NCBI RefSeq assembly: GCF_006717045.1
Contig: NZ_VFPH01000001.1
Location: 3,410,001 to 3,474,000 of the forward strand
Reading direction: 5' to 3'
Source: Pseudonocardia cypriaca
GTDB taxonomy: Bacteria; Actinomycetota; Actinomycetes; Mycobacteriales; Pseudonocardiaceae
DNA: 64,000 nt
Program-made: the position numbers and the translations under genes
Shown: positions 27,762 through 37,610 of the stretch, in pieces
How the letters are laid out: every line of letters begins with the position of its first letter
Position numbering within the stretch: position 1 is the first letter of the stretch
Notes under the pieces: generated by a model
The model's input: only the letters and a program-made list of their open reading frames with translations
Told to the model about the DNA's origin: nothing
Databases searched by the model: none

Positions 27762-30209
27762 ATGAGCCTCACGTCGAGCCCGCTGCCGGTCGCGGCGGAG
27801 CGCCGGCGCGGCGGGGCCGCCGCAGTGGCGGCCGCCGTGGCGCTGCTGGCGCTCGCCGGGCTCTGCGCCGCGCTCGACGGGAGCGCGCGGCAGCTGGTGG
27901 CCAACCTCGGCGTGCTCGGGCTCGCCGCAGCGGGCGGGTTCGGCTGCTTCGGCGCCGCACGGCGGACCGGGGGGCGGACCCGCCGCGGGTGGGCAGCGCT
28001 CGCCGTGGCCTGCTGGTCCTGGGCAGCTGGTCAGGCGGCGTGGACGGTGTACGAGAACGTGCTGGCGATCGAGAGCCCGTACCCGTCCCTCGCCGACATC
28101 GGCTTCCTGGGCTTTCCCGTGGCAGCGCTGGTGGGGCTGGCCTTCCTCGCACCGCCGGGCTCCGGTCACGCCACGCCGCGGCGCGTGCTCGACGCCCTCC
28201 TCGTCGGCTGCGCCGTGGGGCTGGTCGCGTGGGTGACGGTGCTCGACCCCGTGATCGGCACATCCGGCAACTCGCTGCTGCACGCCGCCGCGTCGGTCGC
28301 CTACCCCGTCGCGGACGCCGTGCTGCTGACCGTCACGGTCCTGACGCTCGCCCAGACCCGGGACTCCCCGCTGCGCTGGGGCGTGCTCGGCGCAGCGGTG
28401 CTCGCGATGGCCGTGTCCGATGCGACGTTCGCCTACCAGATCGCGGTGGGGACGTACGCCACCGGCTCGACCGTCGAGTGGGGGTGGCGGATCGCCTTCT
28501 GCCTGCTCGGGATCGCCGGCACGCTCGTGCGCGGCGGCCCGCCGACCGAGGTGCAGAGCAGTCCCGCACCTCGGGAGTCCGTGCGCGCCGGGCTCCTGCC
28601 GTACCTCCCGCTCGCGGTCGCCGCCGTGCTCGTCGCCCTCGAGGCCGCGGGCGGGGTGGGCCTCGACGGCGTGGAGTTCGCGTGCGTCGCCGCGCTGGTG
28701 CTGCTCGTGCTCGCCCGCCAGTACGTGACGATGCGGGAGAACCAGGAGCTCACCCGCGCCATCCAGCAACGCGAGGTGCAGCTGCACCACCTCGCCTTCC
28801 ACGACCCGCTCACCAACCTCGCCAACCGGGCCCTTTTCCTCGACCGGCTCGAACACGCGCTCGACCGCGCCGAACGCACCCGGCAGCCGGTCTCCGTGGC
28901 GTTCGTGGACCTGGACGGGTTCAAGGCCGTCAACGACACGCTCGGGCACGCGGCGGGCGACGCGCTGCTCGTCGAGGTCGCAGGCCGGCTTCGCGGGGCG
29001 CTGCGCAGCGCCGACACCCTCGCCCGCCTCGGCGGCGACGAGTTCGCCGTGCTCGTCGAGCAGGGCGACGACGCCACGACCGCCGCCCGGCGGCTCCTGG
29101 GCACCCTGCGCGACCCGTTCCACGTCCACGGCCGGTCGGTTGCGGTGACGGCGAGCATCGGCGTGGCCACCGTCGAGGCCGGGCAGGACACCGGCACCGA
29201 CGCGGCCACCCGCGCCGCCACCCTCCTGCACCGCGCCGACGTCGCGATGTACGCGGTGAAGGCGTCCGGAAAGGGGGACGTGGCCGCCCACACCACGGCG
29301 CTCGACGGGGAGCCGATGGACCGGAACGGGCGGCACACGGTGCGCCGGGTCCGCCCGCAGCTCCCGGAGGCGTTCGCCGACGCCCTGCACCGCGGCGACG
29401 TGCAGGCCATCTACCAGCCCGTGGTGGACCCGGTGTCCGGGCGCATCTCCGCCATGGAGGTGCTCGCCCGCTGGACGCACGAGGGCGAGCCGGTGTCTCC
29501 CTCCACGTTCATCCCGGCCTGCGCGGCGGCAGGCCTGTCCGGCCAGCTGACCGCGCTCATGCTGGAGCAGGGGTGCGCCCAGCTCGGCCTGTGGAACGCC
29601 GGGCTCGCCCACCGGCGGCTGCGGATCGCGGTGAACGTGGACCCCACCGAGTTCGGTGACAGCGGGTTGCCCGACCGCGTGGCGGGCGTCCTGCGGCGCT
29701 ACGGGATCTCCCCCGGCCAGCTCGCGCTGGAGATGACCGAGATCGCCGTGAACAACCGGCCCGCCAACGCCGTCGACGTGATGCACCGGCTGCGCCAGCT
29801 CGGCGTGCGGATCGCGCTGGACGACTTCGGCACCGGCTACTCCACGCTGGCCCGCCTCGCCCGCACCCCCGTGGACACCGTGAAGATCGACCGCTCGTTC
29901 GTGGCGCACATCGACCACGACGAGCAGCAGCGGTGGTTCCTGCGCGGCCTGCTCGACCTCGCCCGCCACCTGGGGCTGCGCACCGTCGCCGAGGGTGTGG
30001 AGCGGGCCGGCCAGCTGCACGAGCTGCGCCGCCAGGGCTGCGACCTGGTGCAGGGCCACTTCATCGCCCGGCCCGCCACCGGCGCCCAGCTCACCCCCGC
30101 GGTGCTCTCCGACCTCCCGATCCTCGCCCCCCACCTGCGCGGGATGCGGGCGAGCGAGACGAGGCTCGCCGCGGGCCGCTGGTTCCGCCCGGCGTCCGAG
30201 CCCGGCTGA
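27762..30209 (+). CDS. Membrane-bound GGDEF-EAL cyclic-di-GMP enzyme
   Basis: An 815-aa protein. The first roughly 320 residues form about nine transmembrane helices of a MASE-like sensor. The GGDEF domain carries an intact GGDEF at residues 424-428 (RLGGDEFAVLVEQ), so it could make c-di-GMP. The EAL domain has E566-V-L-A-R-W in place of EAL and an intact DDFGTGYSTL loop, with the TVAEGVE motif near the end, so phosphodiesterase activity is plausible. ATG 27762 has only a weak ribosome binding site. No related signalling gene is adjacent. Which activity dominates cannot be told from sequence. Confidence 0.93.
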   Translation: MSLTSSPLPVAAERRRGGAAAVAAAVALLALAGLCAALDGSARQLVANLGVLGLAAAGGFGCFGAARRTGGRTRRGWAALAVACWSWAAGQAAWTVYENVLAIESPYPSLADIGFLGFPVAALVGLAFLAPPGSGHATPRRVLDALLVGCAVGLVAWVTVLDPVIGTSGNSLLHAAASVAYPVADAVLLTVTVLTLAQTRDSPLRWGVLGAAVLAMAVSDATFAYQIAVGTYATGSTVEWGWRIAFCLLGIAGTLVRGGPPTEVQSSPAPRESVRAGLLPYLPLAVAAVLVALEAAGGVGLDGVEFACVAALVLLVLARQYVTMRENQELTRAIQQREVQLHHLAFHDPLTNLANRALFLDRLEHALDRAERTRQPVSVAFVDLDGFKAVNDTLGHAAGDALLVEVAGRLRGALRSADTLARLGGDEFAVLVEQGDDATTAARRLLGTLRDPFHVHGRSVAVTASIGVATVEAGQDTGTDAATRAATLLHRADVAMYAVKASGKGDVAAHTTALDGEPMDRNGRHTVRRVRPQLPEAFADALHRGDVQAIYQPVVDPVSGRISAMEVLARWTHEGEPVSPSTFIPACAAAGLSGQLTALMLEQGCAQLGLWNAGLAHRRLRIAVNVDPTEFGDSGLPDRVAGVLRRYGISPGQLALEMTEIAVNNRPANAVDVMHRLRQLGVRIALDDFGTGYSTLARLARTPVDTVKIDRSFVAHIDHDEQQRWFLRGLLDLARHLGLRTVAEGVERAGQLHELRRQGCDLVQGHFIARPATGAQLTPAVLSDLPILAPHLRGMRASETRLAAGRWFRPASEPG

Positions 30210-30240
30210 CGCGCGGTTAAAGGTGGACGACCCGCGGCGG

Positions 30241-31065
30241 TCAGGCGGGCCGGAACGCCGCCGCGTGTTCGGCGGCCCACTGCGCGAAGGTGCGCGGCTG
30301 CCGTCCCGTCACCCGCTCGACGGCGTCGGTCACCACACCCACCTCCGCAGGCACCGTGGCCCACATGTCGAGCATGAACTCGACGCCTTCCGCCGGCCAG
30401 CCCTCTGCCGACCACAGCGCGCGTGCCTCGTCGCTGGTGAGCTCGACGAACTCGACCGGGCGACCGGCGGCCGCAGCGATGATCCGCACCTTGTCCGCGG
30501 GCGTCAGCGCCTCGGGGCCGGTCACGCGGTAGCACTGGCCGGCGTGCCCGCCGCGCACGAGCAGCGCGGCCACCACAGCGGCGACATCCGCCTCGTCCGC
30601 GGACGCGGTGCGCCGGCCGCCGAACGGCTCCCTGACGACACCTTCGGTCCGGATGGACTCGGCCCAGCCCAGCGTGTTCGCCATGAAGTCAACCGGTGCG
30701 AGCTGGGTCCACTCCACGTCGCTCGCGGCCACCGCCTTCTCGACGGGCCCCTGCCGGCCGGTTCCGAGCACCGTGACCCGCCGGACGCCCGCCGCGGTGG
30801 CGAGGTCGACGATCTCCGGGCCCGTCTCCAGGGGGATGTGGTCCGCCCCGCTGGCGCTGAGCAGGTGCAACGCGGTGGCCCCTTCGAGGGCCGTGCGGAC
30901 GGTCTCTGGCCGGGTCAGATCACCCTCGGCGATCTCGACGCCTGCGGGCAGGTCGGCGGCCGCCGCGTTGCGGGTGAGGGCACGGACCGGTCGCCCGGCC
31001 TGCACCAGCAGGTCGACCACCCGGCGTCCGATGGTGCCGGTTGCGCCCGTCACGACGATCGTCAT
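30241..31065 (-). CDS. NmrA-like NAD(P)-binding reductase
   Basis: A 274-aa atypical short-chain reductase. The N-terminal dinucleotide loop GATGTIGRRVVDLLVQAGR is followed by RALTRN and ALHLLSASG. It lacks the classical Tyr-x-x-x-Lys pair, as NmrA and quinone-reductase-2-type proteins do, so it may be a redox sensor or a quinone reductase. ATG 31065 has GGAGGAG upstream. It is convergent with the GGDEF-EAL gene and apparently single. Confidence 0.88.
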   Translation of the reverse strand: MTIVVTGATGTIGRRVVDLLVQAGRPVRALTRNAAAADLPAGVEIAEGDLTRPETVRTALEGATALHLLSASGADHIPLETGPEIVDLATAAGVRRVTVLGTGRQGPVEKAVAASDVEWTQLAPVDFMANTLGWAESIRTEGVVREPFGGRRTASADEADVAAVVAALLVRGGHAGQCYRVTGPEALTPADKVRIIAAAAGRPVEFVELTSDEARALWSAEGWPAEGVEFMLDMWATVPAEVGVVTDAVERVTGRQPRTFAQWAAEHAAAFRPA

Positions 31066-31147
31066 CGTGTTCTCCTCCGCGTCGGTCTGGATCAACAACG
31101 AGGAGCGTACGAAGGATGTAGGCCAATGATTGTCCTAGTTCTGGTGC

Positions 31148-31434
31148 GAGTCTCGCGCGGGTCCGCCCTTACGGCACGGCGAGTCCGACACCCGGCAGGG
31201 CGAATCCGCCAATCCGGCGGGGCGAGGTCGTCGCGGTGGCGTACTCCGCCTGACCCTGCCCGCATGCTCGCCGACGTCTCAGTCGAGGCAGCCGGCGCCC
31301 GACTCACCGGGCCAGAACGCCGGACTCACCGGGTCCGGACGCAAGACTCGCGCGAGTCCGACGTTCCAGCACGGTGGGTCCGGCACCCCGCGCGGCAAGT
31401 CCGGCGTTGCGGCGGGTGAGTTGGACGTCGTGAG
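31148..31434. repeat. Degenerate 21-22 bp tandem repeats in two opposing orientations
   Basis: This gene-free stretch (31066-31434) contains a run of units resembling CGAGTCCGACACCCGGCAGG (31180 onward; 31201 onward), again at about 31354-31437 as GAGTCCGACGTTCC, GGGTCCGGCACCCC, AAGTCCGGCGTTGC and GAGTTGGACGTC. Between them two inverted units GACTCACCGGGCC (31301-31322) and GACTCACCGGGTCC (31323-31344) read the other way, and the switch point is a perfect palindrome GACTCGCGCGAGTC (31345-31358). It lies between the reductase promoter and the 3' end of the gcl gene. It looks like an intergenic repeat cluster, not a gene. Confidence 0.75.
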
Positions 31435-33200
<1,766 letters not shown>

Positions 33201-33201
<1 letters not shown>

Positions 33202-34085
33202 CAGGTGCCACCCCTCCCGGACAGCTTCTCGACGAGCAGCAGGAGCGCGCTGTGGTCGAGGTCGCCGTGGCCCATGGCGCGTAGCGCGCCGACCAGCTGG
33301 GCGACGTGCGCGCCGAGCGGGATCGTGACGCCGGCCTCGCGGGCGGCTGCGGTGACGATGCCCAGGTCCTTGTGGTGCAGGTCGATCCGGAAGCCGGGGG
33401 CGAACTCGCGCGCCCGCATACCGGCGGCCTTGCGCTGCAGCACGGTGCTGCCCGCGAGCCCGCCGCCGAGCACCTCGGTGGCGGCCTCGGTGTCGACGCC
33501 GTGCGCCTCCAGGAACACCAGTGCCTCGGCGAGCAGCTGGATGTTGCCGGCCACGATCAGCTGGTTGGCCGCCTTCACCGTCTGGCCCGCGCCGGCGGGG
33601 CCGACGTGCACGACGGTGCCACCCACGATGTCGAGGTACGGCCGTGCCGCCTCGACGTCCTCGGCAGAGCCGCCGACCATGATCGAGAGCGAGCCCTCCT
33701 TCGCGCCCGCCTCGCCGCCGCTCACGGGCGCGTCGACCACGCGGATGCCGCGCTCGTTCCCCGCCTCCGCGATGGCGCGGGCGACGTCGGGGCGGATCGT
33801 GGAGCAGTCGATGTGCAGGGTGCCGGGCTTCGCGGTGGCGTAGATGCCGTCGTCGCCGAGCGAGACGTCCTCAACGTCCGGGCTGTCCGGCACCATCGTG
33901 ATCACGACCTCGGCGTCGCGCACGGCGTCGGCCACGCTGCCCGCGGCCCGCCCGCCCCGCTCCACGAGCGCGTCCACCGCGGGGCGGGAACGGTTGTAGC
34001 CCACCACGTCGTGGCCGGCGTCGATCAGGTGCCCGGCCATGGGAGCACCCATGATGCCGAGGCCGATGAAGGCGATCGTGCTCAC
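33201..34085 (-). CDS. glxR: Tartronate semialdehyde (2-hydroxy-3-oxopropionate) reductase
   Basis: A 294-aa beta-hydroxyacid dehydrogenase. NAD(P) loop FIGLGIMGAPMAGHL, substrate motif DAPVSGGEAGAKEGSLSIMVGG and catalytic Lys in GQTVKAANQLIVAGNIQ. It reduces tartronate semialdehyde from Gcl to D-glycerate. It is coupled to hyi upstream (ATGA) and gcl downstream. Confidence 0.95.
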
Positions 34086-34861
34086 TTCTCATCCTTCCGG
34101 AGCCAGTCGAAGGCGTGGTCACTGTCGGACGACGGCACGTACTCCAGCCCGATGAAGCCGGTGTAGCCGGCCGCGGTGAGGGCGGAGAGGTGCGCGTCGA
34201 AGGGGATCTCGCCGGTGCCGGGCTCGTGGCGGCCGGGCGCGTCGGCGATCTGGACGTGCCCGATCCGGGCGGTGTGGTCGCGGATCACCGCGGCGACGTC
34301 GTCGCCGTTCACGGTGAGGTGGTACAGGTCGGCCAGCAACGCGACGTTCGGCACGTTGAGCCGGTCGGCCACGGCCAGCGCGTCGGCTGCGGTGCGCAGC
34401 GGGTAGCGGTCGGCGCCGGAAAGCGGCTCCAGCACCACGGTGCCGTCGAGCAGGGCGGCAGCGCGGGAGAGGTTCTGCACGGCGAGGTCGTCCTGGTCGC
34501 GCGGGTCGGCGCCCTCGACGCGGTTGCCGTAGAGCGCGTTGAACACCCGCGTGCCGAGCCGCTTCCCGATCGCGGCGGCGATGTCGATGCTGTCGCGGAA
34601 CTCCGTCTCCCGCCCCGGCCACGAAGCGAGTCCGCGGTCCCCGTTCGGCATGTCGCCCGCGGCGAGGTTGAGGCCGGTGAGCTGCACGCCGGCGTCCTCG
34701 ATCGCGCCCACGAACCGCTCCACGTCGGCGTCGCTCGGTGCGGCGGTGGGGAACGGCCACCAGAACTCGACGGCGGAGAACCCGGCCGCCTTCGCGGCGG
34801 CGGGCCGTTCGAGCAGCGGGTGTTCGGTGAAGAGGATCGAGCAGTTGGCGGTGTATCTCAC
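34082..34861 (-). CDS. hyi: Hydroxypyruvate isomerase
   Basis: A 259-aa TIM-barrel protein of the Hyi/OtnI family. NCSILFTEHPLLERPAAAKAAGFSAVEFWWPF at the start and EPLSGADRYPL, LLADLYHLTVNGDD, IGHVQIADAPGRHEPGTGEI carry the metal and substrate residues. It interconverts hydroxypyruvate and tartronate semialdehyde. First gene of the three-gene glyoxylate operon, 21 bp beyond a strong terminator hairpin. Confidence 0.95.
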   Translation of the reverse strand: MRYTANCSILFTEHPLLERPAAAKAAGFSAVEFWWPFPTAAPSDADVERFVGAIEDAGVQLTGLNLAAGDMPNGDRGLASWPGRETEFRDSIDIAAAIGKRLGTRVFNALYGNRVEGADPRDQDDLAVQNLSRAAALLDGTVVLEPLSGADRYPLRTAADALAVADRLNVPNVALLADLYHLTVNGDDVAAVIRDHTARIGHVQIADAPGRHEPGTGEIPFDAHLSALTAAGYTGFIGLEYVPSSDSDHAFDWLRKDEK

Positions 34862-34881
34862 CGATGAGACCTCCGGGTAGG

Positions 34882-34936
34882 TGTCAGCAAAGCCACTTTC
34901 ATGTCACGTGGCGTCCTGAAAGTGGCTTTGCTGACA
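34882..34936. terminator. 20-bp perfect hairpin directly after allantoicase
   Basis: Arms 34882-34901 and 34917-34936 pair perfectly over 20 bp with a 15-nt loop. The right arm abuts the allantoicase stop codon. It shares the 16-mer CAGCAAAGCCACTTTC with the hairpin at 20357. It separates the xanthine/allantoin operon from the hyi-glxR-gcl operon. Confidence 0.85.
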
Positions 34937-35917
34937 TCAGGGCTGGGACCAGCGGGCCGCGAGCTCCGTGCGGCCGTTCGCCGTGAGCGCGCCGTGCAGA
35001 CGCAGGCGGGCCATGCCGCCGTCGGGGAAGACGTCCATCCGGACATGGGTCACCGCCGTGGTGGGAACCCCGAAGCGGTGGCGCGTGTCGGGCTGCAGCG
35101 CAGTGCGGCGGAGCAGCTCGACCGTGCCGCCGTCGGCGGTGCGGCCGGTGAGCGCCGCCCAGCCGGGCGCGTTGTGCAGGAACCAGCTCGTGTCGAGCTC
35201 GGCCAGCACCAGTTCGGCCTCGGCGACGAGCGCCACCTCGACCCAGTCGTTGCCGTCGTCGCGGCGGCGGGCGTTCTCCCAGCCCTCGCCCATGTGGCGG
35301 GCCGGGCCGGGCAGCAGCAGGTTGTTCGGGGATCCGTAGAACGCGTTCGAGCAGGCGACCGCCCGGCCGCCGTTCTCGAGGGCGGCGAGGTCGGCGGTGC
35401 CGAGCGCGTCCAGGAGCGCCGGGTCGGGCAGGGCCTCGCCGTGCACGCGGAGCCGGGCGACGCCACCGTCCGGGAAGATCCGCAGCCGGACGTGGGTGAG
35501 CCGCCGCGGCTGCTCCGCCGCGAAGGCGTTCTCGGAGTCGCCCGTGACCGCGCTGCGCGCCACCAGCGGCTCCCACTCCAGCCCGGCCACGTCGGCGAGC
35601 CCGTCGACGCAGGCGCCGTCCACCGCGATCTCGGGCGGGTAGTTGCCCTTGAACCATGCCGTGTCGACCACGACCCCGTGCACCACCCCGGACGCCCCGA
35701 GCCGCACGATCGCCTCGTCGTGCCCCGGCGAGCGCCGCCTGCGCGTCTCCCAGCCGTCGTAGACCTTGCCCTGGGAGCCGAACGTCGTGGGGTCGAACGC
35801 CGGCCGGCCCGGCGTGATCAGGTTCTCCTTCGCGGCGAACGCGTCGTCGTTGGCGTACACGACGGCGCCGCCGAGCGAACGCAGCGCCAGGTCCGGCAGC
35901 TCCCTGAAGTCGGCCAT
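34937..35917 (-). CDS. alc: Allantoicase
   Basis: A 326-aa protein made of two similar jelly-roll halves. Each ends in a motif THVR(L/M)(R/D)(I/V)FPDGG(V/M)ARLR(V/L)HG. The N-terminal half has KVYDGWETRRRRSPGHDEAIVRLG and the second has MGEGWENARRRDDGNDWVEVAL. It splits allantoate into ureidoglycolate and urea. Last gene of the xanthine-allantoin operon, overlapping allB (TGATG). Confidence 0.97.
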   Translation of the reverse strand: MADFRELPDLALRSLGGAVVYANDDAFAAKENLITPGRPAFDPTTFGSQGKVYDGWETRRRRSPGHDEAIVRLGASGVVHGVVVDTAWFKGNYPPEIAVDGACVDGLADVAGLEWEPLVARSAVTGDSENAFAAEQPRRLTHVRLRIFPDGGVARLRVHGEALPDPALLDALGTADLAALENGGRAVACSNAFYGSPNNLLLPGPARHMGEGWENARRRDDGNDWVEVALVAEAELVLAELDTSWFLHNAPGWAALTGRTADGGTVELLRRTALQPDTRHRFGVPTTAVTHVRMDVFPDGGMARLRLHGALTANGRTELAARWSQP

Positions 35918-37233
35918 CAGCTCTCACCCCTCCGCAGCAGCCGCCCCCGCGGTGCCCCGTCGACCGGGGCACCGCGCAGCCAGGTCTGCCGCACGACGCC
36001 CGTGAGCCGCCGCCCCGCGTACGGGGTGACCGCGTGGCGATGGTGCAGCTCCCCCACCGTGTACGGCTCGTCCGGGGCGAGCACGACGAGGTCGGCGTCG
36101 GCGCCCGCGGCGATCCGGCCCTTGCGGGTCAGGCCGACCAGCGCGGCGGGCTCCTGGGCCATCCACCGCACGACCTCGGCCAGGCCGTGCCCGCGCCGCC
36201 GGGCCTCGGTCCAGACGACCGGCAACCCCACCTGCAGCGACGCGATCCCGCCCCACGCGGTGCCGAAGTCCCCCGTGTCCAGGTGCTTCAGTGCCGGCGG
36301 AGAGGGCGAGTGGTCGGAGACGATCATGTCGATCACGCCGTCGGCGAGGCCCTGCCACAGCGCGTCCCGGTTGCCCGCCTCGCGCACCGGCGGGCAGCAC
36401 TTGAAGCGGGTGTCGCCGTCGGGCACCTCCTCGGCGGTGAGGGCGAGGTAGTGCGGGCAGGTCTCGACGGTCACCGGCAGCCCGTCGGCCCGGGCGGCGG
36501 CCAACAGCGGCAGCGCCGACGCCGCGGACAGGTGCACCACGTGCACCCGGGCCCCGGTCTCGCGGGCCAGCCGCAGCAGCGTGGCGATGGCCCCGTCCTC
36601 CGCCTCCGGCGGCCGGGACGCGACGAAGTCGGCGTAGCGCCGACCGGATGCGGGCCGGATCGCGTCGCCGTCCTCGGCGTGGGCGATGAGCAGCCCGTCG
36701 TGCTCGGCGACGGTCGTGAGCGCGGCTCGCAATCCCTCGGTGTCGAGCGGCGGGAACTCCGGCACCCCGCTGTCGAGGAGGAAGCACTTGACGCCGAAGA
36801 CGCCCTCGGCGTGCAGCTTCGCCAGCTGGTCGGCGTTGCCGGGGATCGCTCCGCCCCAGAACCCGACGTCGACGGCGCACTGCCCGGCCGCCGCGGCCCG
36901 CTTGGTGTCCAGCGCCGCCACGTCGACCGTGGGTGGCAGCGAGTTGAGCGGCATGTCCACGATCGTCGTGACGCCGCCCGCCGCCGCGGCCCGGGTGGCG
37001 GTGGCGAAGCCCTCCCACTCGGTGCGGCCCGGCTCGTTGACGTGCACGTGGGTGTCGACCAGCCCCGGGAGCAGCACCTCGTCGTCGGCGAGGACCACCT
37101 CCGTGGCATCGGACGGGGAGTCGACCGGCAGGTCGAACGGCAGCACGGCCTCGATCCGCTCGCCCGAGACCAGCACGGCCGCCGGCCGCTCGGCGCCCTC
37201 GACGACGGCCCGCCGCGCCCGGAAGACGATCAC
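35917..37233 (-). CDS. allB: Allantoinase
   Basis: A 438-aa cyclic amidohydrolase. The zinc ligands are in DTHVHVNEPGRTEWEGF; the carboxylated lysine is in FGVKCFLLDSG; further ligands are in HAEDGD, VHLSAASAL and SDHSPS. It hydrolyses (S)-allantoin to allantoate. The GTG start overlaps the stop of the upstream small gene. Confidence 0.97.
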   Translation of the reverse strand: MIVFRARRAVVEGAERPAAVLVSGERIEAVLPFDLPVDSPSDATEVVLADDEVLLPGLVDTHVHVNEPGRTEWEGFATATRAAAAGGVTTIVDMPLNSLPPTVDVAALDTKRAAAAGQCAVDVGFWGGAIPGNADQLAKLHAEGVFGVKCFLLDSGVPEFPPLDTEGLRAALTTVAEHDGLLIAHAEDGDAIRPASGRRYADFVASRPPEAEDGAIATLLRLARETGARVHVVHLSAASALPLLAAARADGLPVTVETCPHYLALTAEEVPDGDTRFKCCPPVREAGNRDALWQGLADGVIDMIVSDHSPSPPALKHLDTGDFGTAWGGIASLQVGLPVVWTEARRRGHGLAEVVRWMAQEPAALVGLTRKGRIAAGADADLVVLAPDEPYTVGELHHRHAVTPYAGRRLTGVVRQTWLRGAPVDGAPRGRLLRRGES

Positions 37234-37607
37234 TGTTTCTCCTGGTACGCGCGCCAGCTCGCCAGCTCCGAGATGTCATCGAGGGGCGGGAGCTGCGGGT
37301 ACTCCCGGCGCAGGATCATGGCGAGGGATCCGCTGCCGTCGGCCAGCTCCACGACCCCCAGCTCCAGCCCGTCCGGCTCGCCGGGGAGCAGCACCTCGCG
37401 CAGCTGCTCGTAGGACAGCTCGTAGACCTCGCCCTCGACGGCGGCGCCGCCCTCCCCGATGTCCTCGAGGGCCGGGTACTTCCCGCCGACGGCGTGGAAG
37501 CGGTAGCGCGCTGCCGTGGTGGTGCGGGCGACCAGCGGGGCGTCGCCCACGAGGTGGTGGTCGGCACCGCCGGACATGGCGGTGCCGTTCAGGAACATCC
37601 GTGGCAC
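37230..37607 (-). CDS. Gamma-glutamylcyclotransferase-like / allophanate hydrolase C-domain-like protein
   Basis: A 125-aa protein. FLNGTAMSGGADHHLVGDAPLV...RYRFHAVGGKYPAL and EGEVYELSYEQLREVLLPGEPDGLELG resemble the stand-alone gamma-glutamylcyclotransferase-like fold and the C-terminal domain of allophanate hydrolase (AtzF), which decarboxylates N-carboxycarbamate. It sits between xdhA and allB with overlapping ends, so a role in purine nitrogen breakdown is very likely; the reaction is unknown. It could act on a ureido compound, since no ureidoglycolate lyase is visible. The start may be GTG 37607 or ATG 37598. Confidence 0.75.
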   Translation of the reverse strand: MPRMFLNGTAMSGGADHHLVGDAPLVARTTTAARYRFHAVGGKYPALEDIGEGGAAVEGEVYELSYEQLREVLLPGEPDGLELGVVELADGSGSLAMILRREYPQLPPLDDISELASWRAYQEKQ

Positions 37608-37610
37608 TGT

